A DNA stretch of 5,034 nucleotides from Anaerolineaceae bacterium (GCA_020634135.1 JACKCG010000024.1:1-5034), one strand, 5' to 3'; counted from the stretch's first letter, positions 1 through 4,981 are shown. The notes: a model not told the origin generated them from the sequence alone. Made by a program: numbers and translations.

Positions 1-249
1 CGGACGCGGCGCATGAAACGCGAGCTTGAGCGCCACCACCGCCCCCATTACAACCACCAGCGCCAGCAGGAGACGCCGCCCCAACCGGCGATCCACGCTC
101 CAATACACCAGCGGCAGCAGCGCCAGATAGGCCAGTGTACTCCCCAGAACACTGAGCAGTATTGCCAGCCCGTCGAACAGGCCGTTACCATGCGCCTGCA
201 ACCACAGGACAACATCCAATCCCAATCCGGTTTCCAATGGCGCGAACAT
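1..249 (-). CDS. PAP2-superfamily membrane phosphatase, N-terminal 83 residues (3' end outside window)
   Basis: The minus strand reads open from ATG at 249 to the window edge, giving 83 residues with no stop. The PAP2 family contains integral-membrane acid phosphatases that act on phosphatidic acid, undecaprenyl diphosphate or related lipid phosphates at the outer membrane face. What is visible is a short amphipathic N-terminus, a first hydrophobic helix (about residues 27-50, ending in LPLVYW), the basic loop SVDRRLGRR (51-59), a second helix (60-74) and then KLAFHAPRP (75-83). That last stretch fits K-x6-R-P, the first of the three PAP2 phosphatase signatures. The other two signatures (SGH and the second His motif) would lie beyond the edge, so catalytic completeness cannot be judged. 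The gene starts 31 bases after the stop of the zinc-ribbon gene on the same strand, so co-transcription is likely. The ribosome binding site is a purine-rich GGGAAGGGAAA six bases before ATG. The substrate is unknown. Confidence 0.85.
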   Translation of the reverse strand, partial: MFAPLETGLGLDVVLWLQAHGNGLFDGLAILLSVLGSTLAYLALLPLVYWSVDRRLGRRLLLALVVVMGAVVALKLAFHAPRP

Positions 250-280
250 CGGCGATTTCCCTTCCCTGGGAGGTGCGACT

Positions 281-700
281 CTAGCTACTGGCTTTCTTGG
301 GCGGCGACTTCGGCTCGGCCTGCGGCGGCGGGCTGGCGGTGGCCTGTTCTTGCAGCCCTTTTTCGACCTTCTCCACACTTTCGCCGCTGAGGAGCTTATC
401 GGTGGTTTCCCGATAGGTTTCGCTCATATTCTCCACGCCTGCCGTCTGCCCCACCTGGTCGAAAAGCTGGCCGATTTCCCGCGAATCGCCCCCATCCAGC
501 ACCGACATCATCTGCTGGGCGGAGAGTTTCGACAGATCGCGTCCGGGGCGGGCAATCGTCACCCGCCGGATGAGGCGGCTCATCTCAACACTGCCGCAGT
601 GCGGGCAAACCGGCGCAGCGGCATCGAAATCAGCATACGTCTTGTAGAACAGGGTGAACTCGCTCCGGCACGACTTACACCGGTAATCATATTCTGGCAT
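281..700 (-). CDS. FmdB-family zinc-ribbon protein
   Basis: This 139-residue cytoplasmic protein opens with MPEYDYRCKSC, the typical FmdB-family start. A single zinc ribbon uses Cys8-x2-Cys11 and Cys32-x2-Cys35 (CPHCG). FmdB proteins are annotated as putative regulators after the formamidase gene cluster of Methylophilus, but the role of most members is unknown and no reaction can be assigned. The ribbon ends near residue 45. It is followed by a linker with RPGRDLSKLS, an acidic probably helical segment (about 60-112) and a disordered tail rich in Pro, Lys and Ser (about 113-139). The protein is longer than compact FmdB members of roughly 70-110 residues. The start is supported by AAGGA six bases upstream of ATG. 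It heads a probable two-gene unit with the PAP2 phosphatase and is transcribed divergently from the MFS gene. Family assignment is firm and function is open. Confidence 0.9.
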   Translation of the reverse strand: MPEYDYRCKSCRSEFTLFYKTYADFDAAAPVCPHCGSVEMSRLIRRVTIARPGRDLSKLSAQQMMSVLDGGDSREIGQLFDQVGQTAGVENMSETYRETTDKLLSGESVEKVEKGLQEQATASPPPQAEPKSPPKKASS

Positions 701-733
701 CGTGCATCCTTCATGCTGCGGATATACTTTCTT

Positions 734-761
734 CCTTTATAACACACGGCAGCTATAAAGG
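734..761. repeat. 8-bp inverted repeat CCTTTATA-N12-TATAAAGG, possible operator
   Basis: The arms are 734-741 and 754-761 and are perfectly complementary, with a 12-base spacer. The left arm coincides with the TATAAA that could be the -10 element of the minus-strand zinc-ribbon gene. A protein bound here would therefore sit on that promoter. In an AT-rich stretch such a dyad can also arise by chance. Confidence 0.4.
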
Positions 762-801
762 TAGTCTTATATACTGAAACCCCCTTGCTTTAGGCTGAAT
801 A

Positions 802-820
802 CCAATGGCTTCCCAATGGC
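802..820. repeat. tandem direct repeat CCAATGGC, period 11 bases
   Basis: CCAATGGC occurs at 802-809 and again at 813-820, upstream of the first MFS gene. The 11-base period puts both copies on nearly the same face of the helix, as expected of a head-to-tail activator or repressor site. No known regulator is recognised and the copy number is only two. Confidence 0.35.
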
Positions 821-919
821 CTTACATGGTCACATTTACGCGCCGACAAAACAGCCAATAATGAACACTTAGACATGAACGCAATACCGGTCTGCTTGGC
901 CGCCAGGATCACAACCATC

Positions 920-2158
920 ATGCGCGTATTCCCGCCCAAAAAACCAACTATCGCCCAACCGAATTTTCATCATCTGGTACAGGATATTCTCTGGTTCGGG
1001 CTAGCGCTCCCGGCCACGACGCGCTTTCTGTCGGTCTACGCGGTGCGGGTGGGCGCGGGGCCGGACGAATTGGGGTGGCTGACCTCGTTACCGGCAATTC
1101 TGGTGCTGTTGACCGCCGCGATGAGCAAATGGTGGATGCGCCGTTTCCCATCCTCGACTCGGGCGCTCTTCTGGCCGGCCTTCGGTTTCCGCCTGGCGTT
1201 CCTACTCCCGGTGCTGACCCCGTTCTTCCCGGCAGAATGGCAGCCCGCCTGGTTGATTCTCTCGCTGGCGCTCCCCGCACTACCTCAGGGCGTTGCCTCA
1301 GTGGTTTTCCTCATCATGATGCGCGAAGCGGTAGACGAACGGCAGATCACGCCGCTGTTAAGCCGCCGTTCGCTGGCGCTGAATATCGCGGTCGGGTTGA
1401 GCGGCCTGCTGCTGGGGCTGTGGCTCGACCATGCGCCGTTCCCCATGAATTACCAGGCAATGTTTATCGTCGCGTTTGTGATGGCGCTGATTAGCCTGTG
1501 GCACGTCATGCAGATCCATGTCCAACCGGCAGTCGTCACCCAGCTGGCTGACATGCCGATTTCAGGCCGGAATCCCTGGCGCACCCGCCCGTTTCTCCAG
1601 GTTGGCTTCATTGCCGCCATCATGCACCTGGCCTTTTTCTCGGTGCTGCCGCTTTCCCCGCTCTACCTGGTAGATAACCTGGGCGCAACGGAAGGCTTCA
1701 TGGCGATCTTCGCCCTGTTTGAACTCGGCGCAGGGGCATTGGTTTCGACCATCACAAATCAATTGATTCGACGGATTGGGTCACGAAACCTGATCGCCCT
1801 GGCGATGGTCGGCACAGCGGCGGGCGCGGTGATTATTGCGTTAGCGCCACACCTGTATTGGACGCTGCCCGCGTCCGCTATCCTGGGGGCGTGCTGGACA
1901 GTTGCCGGGATCGGGCTGTTCAGCTACTTCACCGAAAATACCCCGCAGGAAGACATCAACACGTTTTCCACCGCCTATATGCAGGTCGTCTATCTGGCAA
2001 TTTTCCTGGCACCCATGATTGGGATGCTGTTGAGCAAAACCGGCATCAACCTGCCCCATATCATCCTGTTTGGCGCGCTGCTGCGGGTGATGGCGGCGGT
2101 GCTGATTCAGCCCCGGATATTCGTGGGACGCCAGTGGTATCGCGTGCTGGCGCAATAA
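920..2158 (+). CDS. 12-helix MFS transporter, substrate unknown
   Basis: This is a polytopic inner-membrane protein of the major facilitator superfamily (412 residues from this start). About twelve hydrophobic helices are visible, roughly at residues 19-43, 50-68, 83-102, 109-134, 150-170, 176-198, 223-247, 256-277, 288-308, 313-336, 349-371 and 376-396, with a polar central loop near 199-222. The classical motif A between helices 2 and 3 is degenerate: there is SKWWMRR (69-75) instead of GxxxDxxGRR. A basic LSRRSLALN segment (147-155) lies in the loop between helices 4 and 5. I chose ATG 920 over the upstream in-frame ATG 875 because 875 has no ribosome binding site, while AGGA at 905-908 lies 11 bases before 920. 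A start at 875 would give 427 residues with a poorly justified 15-residue extension. No partner gene is adjacent: 200 bases separate it from the next gene. Superfamily membership is secure. Substrate and direction of transport cannot be read from the sequence. Confidence 0.88.
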   Translation: MRVFPPKKPTIAQPNFHHLVQDILWFGLALPATTRFLSVYAVRVGAGPDELGWLTSLPAILVLLTAAMSKWWMRRFPSSTRALFWPAFGFRLAFLLPVLTPFFPAEWQPAWLILSLALPALPQGVASVVFLIMMREAVDERQITPLLSRRSLALNIAVGLSGLLLGLWLDHAPFPMNYQAMFIVAFVMALISLWHVMQIHVQPAVVTQLADMPISGRNPWRTRPFLQVGFIAAIMHLAFFSVLPLSPLYLVDNLGATEGFMAIFALFELGAGALVSTITNQLIRRIGSRNLIALAMVGTAAGAVIIALAPHLYWTLPASAILGACWTVAGIGLFSYFTENTPQEDINTFSTAYMQVVYLAIFLAPMIGMLLSKTGINLPHIILFGALLRVMAAVLIQPRIFVGRQWYRVLAQ

Positions 2159-2191
2159 CCCCCCCCAACCGAAGTTCTACACGCCCGTAAA

Positions 2192-2209
2192 AACGCTGTA
2201 AAAAGCGTT
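2192..2209 (+). terminator. small hairpin after the first MFS gene, weak terminator candidate
   Basis: AACGCT (2192-2197) and AGCGTT (2204-2209) form a 6-bp stem with a GTAAAA loop, 33 bases after the MFS stop codon. It is followed by ATATCC rather than a T run, so intrinsic termination here would be inefficient. It is the only hairpin in the right place before the next promoter. Confidence 0.25.
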
Positions 2210-2220
2210 ATATCCTCCCC

Positions 2221-2230
2221 GGTTGCAACC
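2221..2230. promoter_or_regulatory. 10-bp palindrome GGTTGCAACC, possible operator
   Basis: This is a perfect self-complementary decamer without a spacer, located 33 bases upstream of the TATAAT and 5 bases before the larger inverted repeat. It could be a binding site for a dimeric regulator. No specific family is recognised. Confidence 0.3.
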
Positions 2231-2235
2231 ACCCG

Positions 2236-2261
2236 CCTATACTCCACGTAATCAGTATAGG
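2236..2261. promoter_or_regulatory. inverted repeat CCTATACT-N10-AGTATAGG, candidate operator of the lipoprotein-MFS operon
   Basis: Two perfect 8-bp arms (2236-2243 and 2254-2261) flank a 10-base spacer. The right arm ends two bases before TATAAT. The left arm overlaps the place where a -35 element would be, and no recognisable -35 exists there. This position is typical of a site whose bound protein controls polymerase access. Confidence 0.5.
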
Positions 2262-2263
2262 GG

Positions 2264-2269
2264 TATAAT
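2264..2269 (+). promoter_or_regulatory. -10 element TATAAT of the lipoprotein-MFS operon
   Basis: This is a perfect consensus -10 hexamer on the coding strand, 89 bases before the GTG start of the lipoprotein gene, predicting transcription from about 2276. At 15-19 bases upstream there is no TTGACA-like -35, so the promoter may need an activator. Confidence 0.5.
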
Positions 2270-2334
2270 GTGAGAGGCAACCGAATTGAACGGTCAGGCC
2301 GTTTCCCCGTGCCAGGTGAGATGACTCTGTGCCG

Positions 2335-2347
2335 TCCACGCTGTGGA
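2335..2347 (+). other. leader hairpin overlapping the ribosome binding site of the lipoprotein gene
   Basis: TCCAC (2335-2339) and GTGGA (2343-2347) form a 5-bp stem with a GCT loop. The 3' arm includes the first bases of the GGAAGG ribosome binding site (2345-2350). If formed, it would partly hide that site and lower translation initiation from the adjacent GTG. Five pairs with a three-base loop is modest stability. Confidence 0.3.
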
Positions 2348-2358
2348 AGGATTAATCT

Positions 2359-3087
2359 GTGTACCGATTAGTGAGTTTGATGCTCATAGTCCTGCTATTG
2401 GCCGGGTGTGGGGAAAACCCAACACCGGAGGCGCTGCCCGACTCGATAGACCTGCTGACCGAAGCAGCCACAAATGTTCGCGCCAGCCAAACCTTACGCC
2501 TGGATGTGGAGCGAACCGGCGCGGATTATGAAATTGAAACCGATTATGGTAGTGTGAACTTCAAACGAGCGGTGGCACAGTACATTGCACCGGATGTTCT
2601 ACAAGCAACAGTACGGGTGCTGGCCGCCGGGCTGCCGATTGATGTGGATATTTTCTCAAAGGGTGAAGATCAGTGGTTCCGGGGTATCTGGACGGCCAAT
2701 ATCTGGGTGAACGCCATGTTTGCCCCCGGCTTCAACCCCGAAAGGCTGATTTCACAGGAAGCCGGTTTCCAGGCTGCGCTGCAAGCTCTGATTAACATCA
2801 GCACCCCGACCCTGGGTGAGTTAGAGGACGGCACGCCGGTTTATCACCTGACCGGTACGGCCAAAGGCGAGGATATTACCGCGCTGATGGTCGGCCTGAT
2901 TGAGGCTTCGGGCAATGTGCTGGTGGATGTCTTTATTGACCGCAACCTGCTGCTGCCGGTACGCTTTATCATTGTTCAACCGGAAACCATCACGGACGAA
3001 GAACCAGAACCCACCACCTGGACGGTGGATGTGTATGATGTCAACGCCGAACCCAAATTAAACGCACCACCGGAAGGAATTGAATGA
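2359..3087 (+). CDS. LppX/LprAFG-family lipoprotein (LprG-like lipid carrier)
   Basis: This 242-residue lipoprotein begins with a short signal peptide (basic Arg3, hydrophobic 4-16) and the lipobox Leu14-Ala15-Gly16-Cys17. Cys17 is the only cysteine. The mature protein should be anchored on the outer face of the cytoplasmic membrane. The remainder matches the LppX/LprAFG pattern as I know it: an N-terminal helix (about 28-43), a beta-rich body with a GLPIDVDIFSKGEDQWF strand pair (91-107), a mid-protein helical segment ending in a G-x-x-v-Y-x-L-x-G strand (VYHLTG, 161-166), VFIDRNLLLPVRF (191-203), and a final strand ending near NAPPEG. Mycobacterial members form a half beta-barrel with a cavity for triacylglycerol or glycolipid. 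The start is GTG at 2359, with GGAAGG eight bases upstream; the next in-frame ATG (2380) would destroy the signal peptide. The gene overlaps the next MFS gene by ATGA, as in lprG-Rv1410c. Ligand binding itself is inferred. Confidence 0.85.
   Translation: MYRLVSLMLIVLLLAGCGENPTPEALPDSIDLLTEAATNVRASQTLRLDVERTGADYEIETDYGSVNFKRAVAQYIAPDVLQATVRVLAAGLPIDVDIFSKGEDQWFRGIWTANIWVNAMFAPGFNPERLISQEAGFQAALQALINISTPTLGELEDGTPVYHLTGTAKGEDITALMVGLIEASGNVLVDVFIDRNLLLPVRFIIVQPETITDEEPEPTTWTVDVYDVNAEPKLNAPPEGIE
3072..3079 (+). promoter_or_regulatory. internal ribosome binding site of the DHA2 transporter gene
   Basis: GGAAGGAA lies within the last codons of the lipoprotein gene, five to six bases before ATG 3084. 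Together with the ATGA overlap of stop and start it fixes the transporter start and implies translational coupling of the two proteins. Confidence 0.7.
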
Positions 3088-4760
3088 GTTCATCAACAAC
3101 AACCTCGCGCACGGTCAACCCCTGGTGGGTGCTGGCGCTCATCGCACTACCAGTTTTCATTGGCGCACTGGACTTAACCATTGTTTCGGCCTTTCTGCCG
3201 GAAATCATCATTCAGCTCGAACTGCCGCTGCAAACTTCACTGGATGATGCCGCTTGGGTCGTCAGCGGCTATCTGCTGGCTTACGCGGTCAGCATGACGT
3301 TTATGGGGCGCGTGAGCGACCTCATCGGGCGGCGGGCGGTGTATGTGGCTTGCCTGCTGATCTTCATCGCCGGGTCGATTCTGGTAGCGACGGCGCACCA
3401 GGGGCCAACCGACCTGATCTATACAATCATGCGGCGCATGGGCGAGCGACCTGACCGCGAAAGTGTGACCCTGCTGGCGATCATCATCGGGCGCGTGGTG
3501 CAGGCACTCGGCGCGGGGGCGCTGGTGCCGGTCAGTCTGGCGCTGGTGGGCGACCTGTTCCCGCCGGAACGCCGCGCACAGCCGCTGGGAGTCATTGGCG
3601 CGGTGGATACGCTGGGCTGGGTGCTGGGACATCTGTATGGTGGCGTGCTGGTCAACTTCTTCGCGCAGCATAAAGCCGGGTTCGAGCAGTTTCTGAGCAG
3701 TATCAGCCTGAACTGGCCGCCCCCTGACTGGCGTACCCTGTTCTGGATTAATGTCCCACTGGCGCTAATCGCCCTGGGGTTGACGCTGTGGGCGCTGCGC
3801 ACAGTGCCGATTCACCGCAGCAAAGGGCGCTTCGATTTCATGGGCGCGGCGTTAATTGTTGGGGCGATGGTGGCGCTGGTCATTGGCTTGGGCGCGAATA
3901 TCGAGGTTTCTGGCTCAACCGCCAGCTTTGAGGAACTCTCCCGTCTGCCGGACTATGCCGTGCCGGTGATATTGCTCTCATTGGTGTTATTCACCGGCTT
4001 TGTCCTGGTGGAATCGCGGGTGAAAGACCCGCTGCTGGATTTACGCCTGTTCCGCCACCGTAACCTATCGGCGGGGGCGATTGTGAACCTGTTTGTCGGC
4101 TTCTCGCTGATGATCGGCCTCGTGAGCGTGCCGATTCTCATCAACATTCGTGCCGAGGACGCCGAACATCTTACGGAAGCGGCACTGCGGGTCGGCATTC
4201 TGCTCTCGGCGCTGACCGTGCCAATGGCGCTGGCGGCGGTCCCTGGTGGCTGGCTGAGTGACCGTTTCGGCTACCGGAGCGCGACGCTGGCCGGATTAGG
4301 AATCGCACTGGTCGGGTTCATCCTGGTGTGGCAAACTTGGACGGTTGACCTGAGCGAGGGCATTATCGCGCTGGAAATGGCCGTGGTTGGCATCGGCCTG
4401 GGGCTGACCTTCTCGCCCATCAGCGCAGCGGTCATTAATGCGGCGGACGAAGATCACCGGGGGATTGCCTCGGCGCTGGTGATTATCCTGCGGTTGATCG
4501 GGATGACGATCGCCGTCTCCGCGCTGACAACCCTCTCCTTACAGCGTGTATCCGTCCTGGCTTCCGCCGTATTAGGCCCGAACGTGGCCGACCCCCATGA
4601 GTTCGTGGATGTTTATGCCCGCATCACGGTTCAAGTGCTGTCAGAACTGGGTTTGGTGGGCGCGATTGTGTGCGGCATCGGCATGATTCCGGCCTTCATC
4701 GGACTGCGCAAACTGCTGCAACGCGAAGCACAGACAGAACCCATCACTGCAGCGCATTAA
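3084..4760 (+). CDS. 14-helix DHA2-type MFS transporter, P55/Rv1410c-like
   Basis: This 558-residue inner-membrane transporter has about 14 helices (near 13-36, 56-74, 86-104, 129-151, 165-192, 218-240, 250-272, 291-311, 327-352, 364-388, 398-417, 425-450, 459-484, 519-543), as in proton-driven DHA2 drug exporters. Motif A is intact (G75, D79, G82, R83, R84), motif B has Arg137, and motif C reads GWVLGHLYGG (178-187) with His183 in place of the usual Pro. Segments GALD (27-30), DWRTLFWINVP (215-225), LPDYAVP (288-294) and HRGIASA (458-464) resemble mycobacterial P55 as I remember it. Asp30, Asp175 and Arg470 fall where P55 has functionally important charged residues. P55 works with LprG to export triacylglycerol and to maintain drug tolerance. 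Two extracytoplasmic insertions (about 101-133 and 191-215) are longer than in P55, whereas the loop between helices 11 and 12 (about 417-427) is shorter. It is the second gene of the operon. Superfamily is certain; lipid export is inferred from partnership and resemblance. Confidence 0.9.
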   Translation: MSSSTTTSRTVNPWWVLALIALPVFIGALDLTIVSAFLPEIIIQLELPLQTSLDDAAWVVSGYLLAYAVSMTFMGRVSDLIGRRAVYVACLLIFIAGSILVATAHQGPTDLIYTIMRRMGERPDRESVTLLAIIIGRVVQALGAGALVPVSLALVGDLFPPERRAQPLGVIGAVDTLGWVLGHLYGGVLVNFFAQHKAGFEQFLSSISLNWPPPDWRTLFWINVPLALIALGLTLWALRTVPIHRSKGRFDFMGAALIVGAMVALVIGLGANIEVSGSTASFEELSRLPDYAVPVILLSLVLFTGFVLVESRVKDPLLDLRLFRHRNLSAGAIVNLFVGFSLMIGLVSVPILINIRAEDAEHLTEAALRVGILLSALTVPMALAAVPGGWLSDRFGYRSATLAGLGIALVGFILVWQTWTVDLSEGIIALEMAVVGIGLGLTFSPISAAVINAADEDHRGIASALVIILRLIGMTIAVSALTTLSLQRVSVLASAVLGPNVADPHEFVDVYARITVQVLSELGLVGAIVCGIGMIPAFIGLRKLLQREAQTEPITAAH

Positions 4761-4775
4761 TAACAGAAATATAGT

Positions 4776-4819
4776 GCCTGCCCTATCCACCCCCAACGGA
4801 GAAGGCAGGCTTCTTCCTT
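4776..4819 (+). terminator. intrinsic terminator-like hairpin after the lipoprotein-MFS operon
   Basis: GCCTGCC (4776-4782) and GGCAGGC (4804-4810) form a perfect 7-bp GC-rich stem, followed at once by the T-rich tract TTCTTCCTT (4811-4819). It lies 15 bases after the transporter stop codon, the expected position. The 21-base loop is longer than in strong terminators and the T tract is interrupted by C, so efficiency may be moderate. Confidence 0.55.
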
Positions 4820-4935
4820 ACAATTCGGGAAACGACAACGGTAGATCATCCTACCTGAACCTGAATCCTCTCAGGAATTTCTCACTTAAAAGCACGAATT
4901 TTACGGCTCCTACACGCCCTCTCCATTAGTTCTCC

Positions 4936-4950
4936 ATACTTGGCAAGTAT
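4936..4950. promoter_or_regulatory. 15-bp palindrome ATACTTG-G-CAAGTAT, candidate operator
   Basis: Perfect 7-bp arms surround a single central G, 48 bases before the start codon of the last gene. The compact form and upstream position suit a site for a dimeric helix-turn-helix regulator. It overlaps the possible -10 TATATT (4948-4953). Confidence 0.45.
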
Positions 4951-4981
4951 ATTGGAACTGATGCAAGAAATAAGTCAAATT

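Larger units (their letters stand above)
701..919. promoter_or_regulatory. divergent control region between the zinc-ribbon gene and the first MFS gene
   Basis: This stretch contains no gene I can support. For the minus-strand gene, TATAAA at 741-736 is a possible -10 element, but I see no good -35. For the plus-strand MFS gene the best pair is TTTACG (835-840), a 16-base spacer and AATAAT (857-862), each a partial match to consensus, which would place the transcript start near 869. Two other structures lie here: an 8-bp inverted repeat (734-761) and a tandem CCAATGGC repeat (802-820). All promoter calls are by eye and weak. Confidence 0.35.
2159..2358. promoter_or_regulatory. dyad-rich control region ahead of the lipoprotein-MFS operon
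   Basis: No gene is visible here. In order it holds a run of eight C residues directly after the upstream stop codon (2159-2166), a small AACGCT/AGCGTT hairpin (2192-2209), a perfect 10-bp palindrome (2221-2230), an 8-bp inverted repeat (2236-2261), a perfect TATAAT (2264-2269), and a leader of about 80 bases with two small hairpins (2289-2303 and 2335-2347). The density of dyads just upstream of one promoter suggests regulated transcription of the operon. Confidence 0.5.

Noticed and set aside
13..390. Plus-strand open frame of 125 codons
   Set aside because: It is antisense to the PAP2 start and the zinc-ribbon 3' end, is rich in Gln, His and Arg without domain character, and has no ribosome binding site. 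The opposite strand carries recognisable motifs.
350..742. Plus-strand open frame of 130 codons
   Set aside because: It is the antisense shadow of the FmdB-like gene, whose zinc ribbon and ribosome binding site are clear.
948..1280. Minus-strand frame opposite the first MFS gene
   Set aside because: Arg/Pro/Ala-rich shadow composition with no ribosome binding site; the plus strand encodes regular membrane helices.
1075..1494. Second plus-strand frame inside the first MFS gene
   Set aside because: It is out of frame with an intact membrane-protein gene and lacks any domain or initiation signal.
1858..2190. Plus-strand frame running past the end of the first MFS gene
   Set aside because: I considered a frameshifted extension, possibly linked to the run of eight C at 2159-2166, but the MFS protein is complete with twelve helices and the frame has shadow composition.
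2289..2303. AACGG/CCGTT hairpin in the operon leader as a riboswitch
   Set aside because: Only five pairs with a five-base loop and no conserved riboswitch core nearby; not enough to call an RNA element.
2343..2531. Small plus-strand frame overlapping the lipoprotein start
   Set aside because: It overlaps the lipobox-coding frame, has no ribosome binding site of its own and shows no signal peptide or domain.
3237..3802. Minus-strand frames opposite the DHA2 transporter
   Set aside because: They have the His/Arg/Gln-rich composition typical of antisense frames and lie across conserved MFS motifs A, B and C.
4940..4968. TTGGCA as a -35 element for the last gene
   Set aside because: At 16-18 bases downstream there is no -10-like hexamer, and TTGGCA is better explained as the centre of the ATACTTG-G-CAAGTAT palindrome.
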